Source of the DNA: Gemmatimonadota bacterium
GTDB lineage: Bacteria; Latescibacterota; UBA2968; GCA-2709665
Assembly: GCA_028874335.1 (NCBI GenBank)
Contig: JAPPJY010000028.1
Span: 1 to 64,000, forward strand
DNA: 64,000 nt
Direction of reading: 5' to 3'
A program made the translations under genes and the position numbers. Below, in pieces: positions 9,148 through 18,206 of the stretch. The notes beneath the pieces were generated by a model. It saw only the letters and a program-made list of their open reading frames with translations, searched no databases and was not told the origin of the DNA. Within the stretch, counting starts at the first letter, position 1; every line of letters begins with the position of its first letter.

Positions 9148-10386
9148 TCACACAATACCCAGCGCCGTGTCAATCTCTGCCTGATAGGCGTCCGTTTCGC
9201 CGCTTTCGACCTCAGTCATCTGTACCGCCCGGCCTGACACGGCTGACTCGAATACCGCGTAGACAGCCGCCACATCCTTCATCCCTTCCGTTCCATCCAC
9301 CTCCACTTCCCCGCCTTCCGCAATAGCGTCGCCAAACTCGTAGTACTCCATGGCGAGAAGCTTCCAGTCGACCTCGGGATCCGCCGACGTCAGCCCGGTG
9401 GGAAAGAAGTGGGCAGCCAGCGCTTCCTGTTCGAAGCCTTCAGCCTGCGCCAGCATTGCTTCCTGTTCCTGGAAGTCGCCGCGCCCCCGGCGCATCCGAA
9501 CCCGACCGCCTCGGGTCCCATAACCCTCGATGCACCCCTCAGTGCCCAGAATCAACTGCGTACTGCATCCCCCGTATCCCCCCAGACCGACCACCCAGCT
9601 CACGGCGGCGCCGCTGACCATGCGAAACATCGCTAAAGACGAATCCTCCGCGTCGGCCGGGACTTCAGGCGCCATGTTTTCGTATTGTTTCCGGTAAAAC
9701 TCGTAAGGCCTCCACATCGAATCGGACTTCCGCCGCACAGGCTCCACGAGCCGCGCGTCGCCGTACACTTCCTGAATATCCCCCAACTGATAGCGGATCA
9801 GGTCTGCATAGTGTACCCCCATGTCCACCAGCGGCCCGCCACGATTCTTGAGGTGGCGCCATGGCGTGATGAAGATCCGGTCCCCCTCGCTGACCGCGTG
9901 AAACAGACCCATGTAGGGTGTCCCTATTGCGCCGCTGGTTACCATGTGGTGCGCCAGCCGTGCCGACGGGTCCCGCCGGTAATTCTCCGCCACGGACAGC
10001 ACGCGTCCGTTCCGGTCCGCGGCCTGGATCATCTTCAGACAGGCGCGAACCGTAATCGCCATCGGTTTTTCCACCATCACGTGCAGTCCGAGATCAAGCG
10101 CTCTACAGGCAACCTCGTGGTGCACCGCGGGATCGGTCACCACGTCGACGGCATCCAGTTCCGGCATCGCGGCCGCCATAGCCTCGAGGTCTGTAAAGAC
10201 CGCGGGCTCCACCCCCAGCAGCCTTCCGGCCTCCGCGGCCGCCATCCCGGCATTCTCCGGATTGATGTCGCACAACGCCCTCAAGTCTATCCTGTTGAAC
10301 GGCGTCTGCGCGAGCGAACGGAGACCATACAGGTGTCGCGTTCCCATACCGCCGCACCCTACCAGTCCCAGGTTGATCCGCTCCAT
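9148..10386 (-). CDS. Gfo/Idh/MocA-family oxidoreductase
   Basis: The 412-residue protein begins with a Rossmann motif (LGLVGCGGMGTRHLYGL). It continues with the family's DAVDVVTDPAVHHE and VMVEKPMAITVRAC segment, where Lys-Pro (EKP) marks the catalytic lysine. A C-terminal alpha/beta substrate domain follows. Such NAD(P)-dependent enzymes oxidise or epimerise sugars and inositols. It is first in an operon with the sulfatase and is divergent from a xylose-isomerase-like epimerase, suggesting a shared sugar pathway. Confidence 0.9.
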   Translation of the reverse strand: MERINLGLVGCGGMGTRHLYGLRSLAQTPFNRIDLRALCDINPENAGMAAAEAGRLLGVEPAVFTDLEAMAAAMPELDAVDVVTDPAVHHEVACRALDLGLHVMVEKPMAITVRACLKMIQAADRNGRVLSVAENYRRDPSARLAHHMVTSGAIGTPYMGLFHAVSEGDRIFITPWRHLKNRGGPLVDMGVHYADLIRYQLGDIQEVYGDARLVEPVRRKSDSMWRPYEFYRKQYENMAPEVPADAEDSSLAMFRMVSGAAVSWVVGLGGYGGCSTQLILGTEGCIEGYGTRGGRVRMRRGRGDFQEQEAMLAQAEGFEQEALAAHFFPTGLTSADPEVDWKLLAMEYYEFGDAIAEGGEVEVDGTEGMKDVAAVYAVFESAVSGRAVQMTEVESGETDAYQAEIDTALGIV

Positions 10387-10666
10387 GTCGTTCTCTTTTT
10401 TCGAAGTTCACCGCCCACCCGCTCCAACGCCGCTTGACACCTGGGTCGTGTTCGATTTTCTTGGGCCTCAGGGCGCGGGGCGGATTCTGTAGGGGCGACC
10501 GGCCGGTCGCCCTTAGGTATACAGTGCGTGCGACGAGTCACGGAGAGGGCAACCACAAGGGTTGCCCCTACATTCGCAACGACGGCGCCGGTCTTCAAAA
10601 GGCGGGAAGACGTAAGCCGATTCTCTCGCTTCTACCTTCTTCCTTTTTCCTTTATAGGGTTTCTAT
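10387..10666. other. Divergent intergenic region with repeats and a pyrimidine tract
   Basis: The region separates the oxidoreductase and the divergent isomerase. It holds an inverted pair of the GGGCGCCC-type palindromes (reverse copy about 10488-10512, forward copy about 10544-10572). The last 50 bases before the isomerase are almost all pyrimidines (CTTCTACCTTCTTCCTTTTT). I cannot assign a promoter. Confidence 0.5.
10488..10572. repeat. Inverted pair of GGGCGCCC-type palindromes
   Basis: TAGGGGCGACCGGCCGGTCG (reverse copy) and GGGCAACCACAAGGGTTGCC (forward copy) face each other about 30 bases apart. Each ends in TAGGGG or CCCCTA at the outer side of its stem. The stem bases differ from other copies but in a paired way, which suggests selection on structure. 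Confidence 0.7.
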
Positions 10667-11518
10667 ATGATCCCGATCGGCTTCAGCACCTACGCGACGC
10701 AGAAGGTGGACGTCTTCGAGGCCCTGCCGAGAATTCGCGCGATCGGCTACGACGCTATTGAAATCGCGATCGGCGACGTGTGGCCCACCGCGCCAGGCAA
10801 GCTCGATCGGAAGACCAGGCGCAGACTTGCAGATACCGTGCGGGATCTTGGCTTCCCGCCACCGGTCCTCTTTGGCCCCGTCTCAACGTGCGCACGGAAC
10901 GGCGAGCGCGGCGCGGTCCTTGCACGATTCATCGAGAACTGCGTCCTCGCCCGGGACCTGAATTTTGGCGGCGACCCCGCCATTATCACCACCACGGTGA
11001 GCGGACCTCTCACGAAATGGGAAACCGACAGAGACGCCGCCGCTGCCGACCTGATGGAACTTGCGGATCTCGCAGCCGAACATCACGTCATCCTGGCCGT
11101 GGAACCGCACGTCGGCGCAATTCTGGACACACCCGAAAAAGCGGCGTGGCTCATGGAGAACACCCGCCATCCCCACCTGAGAATCCACTTCGACCACAGC
11201 CACTTTCACGTGCAGGGCATCGACCTCAGGCACGCCGCCCGCCTCTGCCTGCCCGACACCGTACACATCCACATCAAAGACGGGTATATGAAAGACGGCG
11301 CCGTGACCTTCCTGTTGCCGGGCGAAGGAAGCCTCGACCTCATCGAATACTTCAAGACCCTGCTCGATGCCGGAACAGAAGTACCCGTTGGCGCGGAAGT
11401 CAGCGCCATGATCTGGAGCCGGCCCGGGTATGACCCCTGGCATGCCGCGGAATTCTGCTACCGCGCGCTTGCCAACGCACGCCGGAAGGCCGTCGTCGAA
11501 TCATCGACGCCGGATTGA
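10667..11518 (+). CDS. Xylose-isomerase-like TIM-barrel sugar isomerase/epimerase
   Basis: The 283-residue protein shows the sugar phosphate isomerase/epimerase (AP endonuclease 2-like) TIM barrel. It opens with IGFSTYAT and RIRAIGYDAIEIAIGD. The metal ligands are probably the Glu of AVEPH, the Asp and His of IHFDHSHFHVQG, the HIHIKDG strand and a late Glu (GAEVS). It probably isomerises or epimerises a keto sugar. It is divergent from the MocA oxidoreductase, a common partner. The ribosome site is weak (AGGG). Confidence 0.88.
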   Translation: MIPIGFSTYATQKVDVFEALPRIRAIGYDAIEIAIGDVWPTAPGKLDRKTRRRLADTVRDLGFPPPVLFGPVSTCARNGERGAVLARFIENCVLARDLNFGGDPAIITTTVSGPLTKWETDRDAAAADLMELADLAAEHHVILAVEPHVGAILDTPEKAAWLMENTRHPHLRIHFDHSHFHVQGIDLRHAARLCLPDTVHIHIKDGYMKDGAVTFLLPGEGSLDLIEYFKTLLDAGTEVPVGAEVSAMIWSRPGYDPWHAAEFCYRALANARRKAVVESSTPD

Positions 11519-11562
11519 ACCGGGCAGACAATCCGGTTGTCGAAAACCCGGTGTTCCGGAAG

Positions 11563-13788
11563 CTACAAGCTCCTCACCGTCCCCATCCGGTACGTCGGGT
11601 GACTCCCCATCTCCAAGGCTGCGTGACAGTAAAACGGGTATACGCTCCACTCCACACACCCCAGGAGATCGGGCTTCCCATCGCCGTTGAAATCACCCGG
11701 CCACGCGTTCGGTCCGTGAACCGTAAACGCGATCTCCTCCCCGTAACACCTGAATTCTCTCGGCAGGTCGAACACAGGAGCATCCGACGAACCCACGTTG
11801 CGCAGCAGATAGATCTTTCCCGTCCCCGCGACGTTATACACCAGGTCGATCAATCCATCCCCGTCCCAGTCCACGGCGCGGAACGACTCGGTCCAGTGTT
11901 TTATCCGGCCGACAATGGAATCGTCGATCTCCCGCCCGTCCACGAGCCGCACGTGGTCATCCCGTTTCAGTCTTCGGGAGCCCTGCTCGTCCCGATATTG
12001 GACGAACAGCGTTGCTTTTCGTGTATGGTCGTGCGAGATAAAGTCCATCATCCCGTCGCCGTTCCAGTCCGCGAATGCCGCGCCGGTCCGCCAGAAAAAC
12101 GGCGCACGTACATCGTAGGGATAGGGACTGTTGGGCAGGGTCCTGTCGGCGGCCTCCCTGCCCGACTCCGCCCTCAGACCATCGGAATCCGGGAATCCAT
12201 CCACGCCCAGAAAACGGCGAGCTCCAAACCTGGGTTCTTCGAGCGTGCCCATATTCCGATACCAGACAATCCGGTTCGTTTCGTTCGGGAGCATCAGGTC
12301 CGGCAGGCCGTCGCCGTCCCAATCCACAAATACGGGATAGGGATATCCCATATTGTGCCAGTGGGTGCTGTGCAGAATCTCGTCGCGCAGCACCCGGATC
12401 GGTTGGCCTTCTGAATAAATCAGCTCCGGCTCTTTCCAGGCCGGCCGCTCATTGCTCCCGCTATTGATAACCACGCGCGGCCAACCGTAACCCCCGCCGA
12501 TGACGAGATCGGAGACGCCGTCGCCATTCCAGTCGCACGAACACGGCCACGCCTGATCGCTCAATGACATCACGGCAGAAATAGAAAGGGCCCTTCCCCG
12601 GCGTTCGAATCGAGGATGGCCGCCGCGCGTTCCAATCCGTTCGTAGAATGAGAGATTCTGAAACCCATTGTGCTGCACCAGAATCCCACTCCGCCGGCCG
12701 TCCGTTACCGTGCTGATCCGGCTGCAGGATTCCGGCTCCAGGTCTCCCAGCTTCTGCTTCGGGCCGAACCTGGGCGGATCGCCACCCAGATTCTTCCGCC
12801 ACGTCATAGGATGATCGCAACCGCCAACAGGTGTTGCCATGACGTCCGGCAATCCGTCGGCGTCGAGGTCCAGGAACGCGAGCTGTTTTCCAACCCGGAG
12901 ATCCACCGCCCCGGCTGGCCTGAACGGCCAGCCTTCCGGATTCAGATTGCGGATATAGTGTCCGTTGACCACCAGGTCCCAGGCGCCATCCCCGTTGAGA
13001 TCCATAACCTGGATCCCCGCGTTCTGAGCAACCGGCGCAGGAATCTCGGCGTCCTTCACGAAGACGGGCAGACCGCCTTCGTCCCGTTTGCCTGAATTGA
13101 GGTAGACCGTCACCCCGGTATCGCGCATCCCTGCGTACACGATATCGGGCAATCCATTGCCGTTCAAATCCGCGAAATCCGCTTCGGCGTACACCTCCGG
13201 GAAATGCTTGAACCGGCGCGACCCTTCTCTATCCACGTACCGCAACCGGGCGAGATCCCCAAACGTGAAGTCCTCATCCCGCCCCACACGGGGATAACAG
13301 ACAATCCCGCTGACTGGCGACGCCGGTCGATAGAAGTAGTTCCAGCATCCCACCAGATCGGCGCGGCCGTCACCGGTGATGTCAACCAACCGCATCGAAT
13401 GCGCGAGCGCTATCGGCCGCGGGACCCCGGCGTTGTATCGCAGAAGATCGCCAACGCCGATCATCGGCGTGTATTCCTGCGGCTGCAGCGGCGGCCTCTT
13501 CGACCGGGTGCGAAACCGGATTTCATAATCCGTATGGCAGGGATCTTCGATCACCCACTCGATTCTGCCCCGATCCCCATAGGCGAAGTCCTCGGTCCTG
13601 GAGAACGCGACCGGCTTTCCTGAGGTGAGATCCACAACCTCGATGGAATTCGGATCGAACACGCCCTTGGCCTCGACGTCTTGCAACAATCGACCGAAAT
13701 CCATCTCCACCGACATCGGAATACGCCCGAGATCCGCGGGCAGCGTCGACGTCACCTCCAGCCTGAATCCATACCGAACGCCAGCCAT
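11563..13788 (-). CDS. FG-GAP/VCBS beta-propeller repeat protein without signal peptide
   Basis: The 741-residue protein is built of many repeats ending in DLNGDGxxDLV or DWDGDGxxDLM, for example VDITGDGRADLVGCWNYF and DWNGDGVSDLVIGGGYGWP. These are calcium-binding FG-GAP/VCBS blades that form beta-propellers, usually on secreted or surface proteins. Here the N-terminus (MAGVRYGFRLEVTS) has no signal peptide, and about 130 residues of a different, beta-rich domain come first. It is last in an operon with msrA (4-base gap), a zinc-ribbon gene and a PhyH-like gene. Its ligand is unknown. Export by a non-Sec route or a cytoplasmic role are both open. Confidence 0.88.
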   Translation of the reverse strand: MAGVRYGFRLEVTSTLPADLGRIPMSVEMDFGRLLQDVEAKGVFDPNSIEVVDLTSGKPVAFSRTEDFAYGDRGRIEWVIEDPCHTDYEIRFRTRSKRPPLQPQEYTPMIGVGDLLRYNAGVPRPIALAHSMRLVDITGDGRADLVGCWNYFYRPASPVSGIVCYPRVGRDEDFTFGDLARLRYVDREGSRRFKHFPEVYAEADFADLNGNGLPDIVYAGMRDTGVTVYLNSGKRDEGGLPVFVKDAEIPAPVAQNAGIQVMDLNGDGAWDLVVNGHYIRNLNPEGWPFRPAGAVDLRVGKQLAFLDLDADGLPDVMATPVGGCDHPMTWRKNLGGDPPRFGPKQKLGDLEPESCSRISTVTDGRRSGILVQHNGFQNLSFYERIGTRGGHPRFERRGRALSISAVMSLSDQAWPCSCDWNGDGVSDLVIGGGYGWPRVVINSGSNERPAWKEPELIYSEGQPIRVLRDEILHSTHWHNMGYPYPVFVDWDGDGLPDLMLPNETNRIVWYRNMGTLEEPRFGARRFLGVDGFPDSDGLRAESGREAADRTLPNSPYPYDVRAPFFWRTGAAFADWNGDGMMDFISHDHTRKATLFVQYRDEQGSRRLKRDDHVRLVDGREIDDSIVGRIKHWTESFRAVDWDGDGLIDLVYNVAGTGKIYLLRNVGSSDAPVFDLPREFRCYGEEIAFTVHGPNAWPGDFNGDGKPDLLGCVEWSVYPFYCHAALEMGSHPTYRMGTVRSL

Positions 13789-13792
13789 CCCG

Positions 13793-14332
13793 TTACCCGG
13801 TCTTCAATCGTCCCTGAAATGCATCCCTGAACCACTTCATCTTCGGGTCGATCACAAAGATGCAGTAGGGTTGGGCGCGATTCGAACGATAGTAGTTCTG
13901 ATGGTAGTCCTCGGCCCTGTAGAACTCGGTCAGCGGCGAAATCTCGGTAACGATTGGTTCCTTCCACAGGTCCGACGCATCCGTCTCGGCCATCGATTGT
14001 GTCACCTCTGCCCGTTGTTTCTCGTCATGATAAAAGACGACGGACCGGTACTGTGTTCCCACGTCCGCGCCCTGGCGATTCAGCGTTGTCGGATCATGGG
14101 TGCGCCAGAACACGTCCAGCAGGTCCCAATAGGAAACCGTCTCCGGTTCGAACCGGATCTGTACCACCTCGGCATGTCCGGTGGTCCCCACGCACACCTC
14201 CTGGTAGGTCGGATTCGGTTCCGATCCTCCCGCATATCCCGAGACCACTTCCAGCACCCCTGACAGGTCCTGATAAATCGCCTCCACGCACCAGAAACAT
14301 CCCCCGCCGAAAGTCGCGAGTTCTTCGTCCAT
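13793..14332 (-). CDS. msrA: Peptide methionine sulfoxide reductase MsrA
   Basis: The 179-residue protein has the MsrA active site GCFWCVE with catalytic Cys12, and the family segments VVSGYAGG, YQEVCVGTTGHAEVVQI and HQNYYRSNR. It reduces S-methionine sulfoxide in oxidised proteins using thioredoxin. The length is normal and no MsrB domain is fused. The start follows GGGAGGAG. The gene sits in a four-gene operon with a phytanoyl-CoA dioxygenase-like enzyme and an FG-GAP protein. Confidence 0.96.
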   Translation of the reverse strand: MDEELATFGGGCFWCVEAIYQDLSGVLEVVSGYAGGSEPNPTYQEVCVGTTGHAEVVQIRFEPETVSYWDLLDVFWRTHDPTTLNRQGADVGTQYRSVVFYHDEKQRAEVTQSMAETDASDLWKEPIVTEISPLTEFYRAEDYHQNYYRSNRAQPYCIFVIDPKMKWFRDAFQGRLKTG

Positions 14333-14351
14333 TTCCGTCTCCTCCCTGATA

Positions 14352-14615
14352 TCACTTTCTCGACATCCCCCGGGTATACACCTTGCCCTGGATAATCTTG
14401 TGGGCGGGTCGCCCGCTTATCATCCGTTCCCGCGCAAATGCCTGCCCGCACTCGTGACACTTCAGGTCACCATGGGTGAAATCACTCACGATCCGTTCAA
14501 CGAAGCACTTGACCAGGCCGCCCCGTCCGCCTTTTTGGTACCTGTAGAGCAGCGTCCGGCATCCGGCGCAATGGATGGAAATGGTCCGTCGATCGACCCG
14601 CTCTCTGGGTGCCAT
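14352..14615 (-). CDS. Small zinc-ribbon protein
   Basis: The 87-residue basic protein has two Cys pairs, C-A-G-C near residue 16 and C-H-E-C near residue 53. This is the arrangement of a zinc ribbon. The region between them includes CFVERI. It could bind RNA or DNA or act as an adaptor; no family name can be given. It is translated 4 bases after the dioxygenase stop and 19 bases before msrA. Confidence 0.78.
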   Translation of the reverse strand: MAPRERVDRRTISIHCAGCRTLLYRYQKGGRGGLVKCFVERIVSDFTHGDLKCHECGQAFARERMISGRPAHKIIQGKVYTRGMSRK

Positions 14616-14619
14616 TGCG

Positions 14620-15606
14620 CTACTCCGGACGCAGTTCTCCCAGCGACGGCTCGCCAGGGGAGATGAATTCCACCGCAGGGTTTTCGATGCGACCGTATGC
14701 GTGCCACACCTTGAACCCGAGCAGCGCCAGCAACTCGGGAGAGGCTTCCCGCAGCACCTCCTTCGACGTCCCCACGGTGAAATTCTCCTGGGGCCGAAAC
14801 TGCGGGCCGCAGAAGGTCGTGAGCAGCGCCAGCCGTTCGCCGCCGGTCACGTTGGCCCCGGTCCCATGCCAGATCCGCGCGTCGATAATCAGGGCCGTAC
14901 CCGCCGGGCCCTCCGCGGCAACCGCCTCCGTATCGGAGTCCGTGTCCGGCTGCCGGCCGAACAGGTGGCTTCCCGGAACGACGCGCGTTGCCCCATTTCC
15001 CGCGGTGAAATCCACGAGCATCCAGAGCACGTTCACCGCTGCCACCGGTGCGATCATCGGCGGCGCGTCATCCAGGTCCGTATCGAACCGCTCACGTGTG
15101 ATGGAGCCTACGGGCAATCCCTTCCTTCCCGGACGCGCGGGCGAAGGCATCCACCACTGGTCGGTATGCAGGTCCATCTCCACCCCGCCCGGCTTGGCAA
15201 TATTCGCGGTAAAGCTCGAAAGCAGGTACTCCTCACCCATAACATGGCCAATCACCTCCCGCACCCGTTCCTGAAACAACACCTCATGAAATACCCGTCC
15301 CTTGTTGATCAACATCCACAGCCGCTGGTTGACGCCTCCCTGCGCAGCCGTGAAGGCTTCGGGCCGCACCCGACCGCTTTCGTCCCGGAACGATCCCCAG
15401 TTCTGGTTCGGGCCGCCGTCTTCGTACGCCGCGCCCAGTTGCCTTTCCGCCTCCGCCTGCTCCACCAGCCTTCTGCGCATGGCCGCAACCTGGTCCTGAC
15501 TCAACGCGTCCTTCAGCAGACAATACCCGTACTTCTCGATATTGGACTTCGCCACCTCCGGGTTGCCGGATACACGCGGCAATCCATCGAGATCCAGGCC
15601 CGCCAT
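14620..15606 (-). CDS. Phytanoyl-CoA dioxygenase (PhyH)-family protein
   Basis: The 328-residue protein belongs to the Fe(II)/2-oxoglutarate PhyH family. The iron site is His147-x-Asp149 (DLHTDQWWMP), with a distal His in ARIWHGTGANVTGG and a following Arg (GERLALL) for 2-oxoglutarate. It probably hydroxylates a small molecule; the substrate is unknown. A GGAGG site lies before the ATG. It is the first gene of the operon running to 11563. Confidence 0.9.
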   Translation of the reverse strand: MAGLDLDGLPRVSGNPEVAKSNIEKYGYCLLKDALSQDQVAAMRRRLVEQAEAERQLGAAYEDGGPNQNWGSFRDESGRVRPEAFTAAQGGVNQRLWMLINKGRVFHEVLFQERVREVIGHVMGEEYLLSSFTANIAKPGGVEMDLHTDQWWMPSPARPGRKGLPVGSITRERFDTDLDDAPPMIAPVAAVNVLWMLVDFTAGNGATRVVPGSHLFGRQPDTDSDTEAVAAEGPAGTALIIDARIWHGTGANVTGGERLALLTTFCGPQFRPQENFTVGTSKEVLREASPELLALLGFKVWHAYGRIENPAVEFISPGEPSLGELRPE

Positions 15607-15850
15607 AAAGACACCTCCGTCATACGTCGATATCAGGTCACATTTTCGGAAACATCCCCTATATGCTACACCTGTATACCAGGCAAGTCAACCCCTTCCC
15701 TCAACTGCCGGCACCGTGTGATCGAGGCTGCAATCAACAGTTGAAAATCGGTCGCGTTTTTCGGTATTTTGATGCGATTCAAAAAAAGCGGCGCGCCAGT
15801 GCTGGCTTCCCTCACCATCCTGGACGCCCCCTTACCGCGGCGAGGATTGC

Positions 15851-17197
15851 ATGGAACCGGGAAACCTGCGGACATCCGTGGATAGACAGATTGCCGAATA
15901 CATGGACAACCACCCGCGTTCCGGCGAGATGTTCAGACGCGCACAGGCGTCTCTGCCGGGCGGTAATACGCGCACCGGCGTGCACTTCGACCCGTACCCG
16001 GTCTATGCCGACCGCGGCGAAGGCGTCCATCTCATCGATCTGGACGGCCACCGCCTTCTTGACTTCGTGAACAACAACACCGCCCTCATCCTGGGGCACG
16101 CGCATCCCGAAATCGTCGCCGCCCTCCAGGAGCGCGTAGCCCTTGGCACGGGCTTCTCGCGTCCGCTGGCCCTCGAAGTCGAAATGGCCGAGTTTCTTAA
16201 GAACCGTGTCGGATCGTTTGAAAAGGTGCGCTTCTGCAGCTCGGGCACCGAAGCCATCCTGAATGCCATCCGCGCCGCCCGCGCCTTCACGGGCAGGAAC
16301 AGAATCGCCAAGTTCGAAGGGGCGTATCACGGGATGGACGAATACGTCATGGTAAGCCACGTCCCTCCGCTCGATGGCGATCTGGGTCCCCCCGACCGGC
16401 CCGAGTCCGTGCCTTCCTCGCGGGGCCTCACCCCCCAGGCTGTGGAGAATGTCATCGTCCTCCCGTTCAACGACGCCGATGCCTGCGATTCGATTATCAA
16501 ACGTCACCGGGACGATCTGGCCGCTGTGATTGTCGATCCGCTTTCAACAGCAGCGGGCTTCACCCTCCCGGCAAACGGCTTTCTGTCGCGCCTCCGTGAG
16601 ATGACGGAACGCGACGGCATCCTGTTCATATTCGACGAAATCGTCAGCTTCCGCATTTCCCGCGGCGGGGCCCAGGAAACGTATGGCGTACGCCCCGACC
16701 TCACCTGCCTGGGCAAAGTCGTTGCCGGCGGCACTCCCGGCGCCGTGGTCGGCGGCCGCTCGGACGTACTGGACCTCTACAACCCCACCGGGAACGCGCC
16801 GGAAATCCCTCACTCCGGCACGTATAACGCCAACCCCATCGCCATCGTCGCGGGCCTCACCACCCTGCGCCTGCTCACACAGGAAGCCTACGTTAAACTG
16901 AATGCTCTGACAGGGCGCCTCGCCGACAAGCTCGGACGTGTCTTTCAGGATGCAGGCGTCCAGGCCCGGGTCACAACAGCGGGCTCCCTGTTCCGCGTTC
17001 ACTTCCTTCCCGAACGGCCCCGGAACTTCCGCGAAGCGGCCCGCGACAACCAGCTTCTGCACCGGTGGCTGTTCTTCGCCCTGCTGAATCGCGGGATCTA
17101 CTGGAAACTTGGCGGCAATGTCTCATTGCCGATGGAAGACCGGCACGTCGATCGACTGGTCTCGGCCGTCGACGACGCGTTTCGAGCGCGACGTTGA
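15851..17197 (+). CDS. Class III aminotransferase, glutamate-1-semialdehyde aminomutase-like
   Basis: The 448-residue PLP enzyme has the fold-type I class III pattern: RAQASLPGGNTRTG near the start, SSGTEAILNAIRAARAFTGR, the cofactor Asp in FIFDEIVSFRIS, and the Schiff-base Lys289 in CLGKVVAGGTPGAVVGG. It resembles HemL, but the neighbours are not tetrapyrrole genes, so transamination or an aminomutase reaction on another substrate is equally likely. A GAGG site precedes the ATG. The AAC(3)-like gene follows at once and may be coexpressed. Confidence 0.88.
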   Translation: MEPGNLRTSVDRQIAEYMDNHPRSGEMFRRAQASLPGGNTRTGVHFDPYPVYADRGEGVHLIDLDGHRLLDFVNNNTALILGHAHPEIVAALQERVALGTGFSRPLALEVEMAEFLKNRVGSFEKVRFCSSGTEAILNAIRAARAFTGRNRIAKFEGAYHGMDEYVMVSHVPPLDGDLGPPDRPESVPSSRGLTPQAVENVIVLPFNDADACDSIIKRHRDDLAAVIVDPLSTAAGFTLPANGFLSRLREMTERDGILFIFDEIVSFRISRGGAQETYGVRPDLTCLGKVVAGGTPGAVVGGRSDVLDLYNPTGNAPEIPHSGTYNANPIAIVAGLTTLRLLTQEAYVKLNALTGRLADKLGRVFQDAGVQARVTTAGSLFRVHFLPERPRNFREAARDNQLLHRWLFFALLNRGIYWKLGGNVSLPMEDRHVDRLVSAVDDAFRARR

Positions 17198-17226
17198 ACC
17201 GTCCTTACCCCTGTTCAGGTTACGCC

Positions 17227-17994
17227 TTGGAAGACCATCCGACAATCCACAAATCCGACCTCCTTCACGGCTTCGCCGCCCTCGGCCTATGTGACGGAGA
17301 TGCGCTTTTCTTTCACAGTTCCCTCAGGAGTTTCGGATACGTTGAGGGTGGCGCGGATACCGTCATCGACGGGGCAGTCGAGGCCGTCGGCGAATCGGGT
17401 ACCGTGGTCGTTCCGACTTTCGTACAGAAGGTCAACGGAGAGTCCGCGACATACCGGACGCGGCTGGAAGCGTGGAACATCGGTTCGTCGCCATCTGACG
17501 TCGGGCACATCACCGAGGTCTTCCGCCGACGCCCTGAAGCCGTACGCAGCGACCACTGCTGCGACTCGCTTGCCGCGATCGGCGCCGACGCCGGGTCCGC
17601 GATGGACGGACACAGGCACGCCGGGCCTCGTTTCAGCCCGTGGGACGAGAAAGCGTTCGGCCATGGCTCACCATGGGACTGGCTGGTGGAGCGCAATGCC
17701 CTTTACCTGCTCATGGGCGTTGGCTTCAACGTCTGCTCCATCTTCCATTTCAACCAGGCTTTATGGGTCGAGCGGATTTACGCCGACAAAGGCACCTCGC
17801 GCATGTGGCCCGGTTTCAACTTCAGCGTTATGGGCGAACGCGTGAAATCCGCCGGCCTGGTCAGTCAGGTTTGCGTGGGGCCTTCTGTCTGGCAGGCTTT
17901 CCGTGTCATTCCCACCCTCGAATACGTCTCCCGCGTCCTCCGGGACGAACCCTCACTCATCACGCTTTCACCATTGAAGCTCTACGGTGAGTGA
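17227..17994 (+). CDS. AAC(3)-family N-acetyltransferase
   Basis: About 255 residues from the TTG at 17227 (CAGG upstream) give a protein with the AAC(3)/YokD fold. Its segments include FFHSSLRSFGYVEGGADTV, GTVVVPTF and the conserved RSDHCCDSLAAIGADA and HFNQALWVER parts. The family acetylates the 3-amino group of aminoglycosides, but many environmental members act on other amines. The gene directly follows the class III aminotransferase, which could supply an amino substrate. The start is uncertain; a TTG at 17194 is also in frame, and the frame stays open further upstream inside the previous gene. Confidence 0.85.
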   Translation: MEDHPTIHKSDLLHGFAALGLCDGDALFFHSSLRSFGYVEGGADTVIDGAVEAVGESGTVVVPTFVQKVNGESATYRTRLEAWNIGSSPSDVGHITEVFRRRPEAVRSDHCCDSLAAIGADAGSAMDGHRHAGPRFSPWDEKAFGHGSPWDWLVERNALYLLMGVGFNVCSIFHFNQALWVERIYADKGTSRMWPGFNFSVMGERVKSAGLVSQVCVGPSVWQAFRVIPTLEYVSRVLRDEPSLITLSPLKLYGE

Positions 17995-17997
17995 TTC

Positions 17998-18069
17998 AAG
18001 CTGTCAGCGATCGGCGGTCAGCAGTCAGCATACCAAAAAGGCGGGCGACCACGAGAGTCGCCCCTACAA
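17998..18069. repeat. AGCTGTCAGC-type repeats and one GGGCGACC palindrome
   Basis: Three close copies of a GTCAGC unit (17998-18030) precede a single palindrome GGCGGGCGACCACGAGAGTC that continues as GCCCCTACA (18041-18069). Both repeat types recur elsewhere in the window. The remainder of the region up to 18206 contains the long hairpin described separately. Confidence 0.65.
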
Positions 18070-18130
18070 ACACAACGTTGCCGTGGGCTGACCCGCAGCA
18101 TCGTGGATCCTGCTTTCACGCAAATGAGCG

Positions 18131-18179
18131 GATACGACAAGAGCGCAAAGGCCGGTGGCTTTTGCGCTCTTGTTGTATC
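18131..18179. terminator. Bidirectional hairpin between acetyltransferase and citrate synthase
   Basis: A near-perfect stem of about 19 bases pairs GATACGACAAGAGCGCAAA (18131-18149) with TTTGCGCTCTTGTTGTATC (18161-18179), leaving an 11-base loop. There is one mismatch and a short T run on each strand. It sits between two convergent genes. Confidence 0.7.
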
Positions 18180-18206
18180 GGAACTCTGTCGCTACCTTTC
18201 CGACTC

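Noticed and set aside
8233..9237. 334-codon plus-strand frame opposite the sulfatase
   Set aside because: Antisense of a gene with clear motifs; no ribosome site.
11515..12414. 299-codon plus-strand frame opposite the FG-GAP gene
   Set aside because: Antisense of repeat-coding sequence; Pro-Arg-Gln-rich and no family similarity.
14575..15744. 389-codon plus-strand frame opposite the PhyH-like gene
   Set aside because: Antisense of a convincing dioxygenase; no motif.
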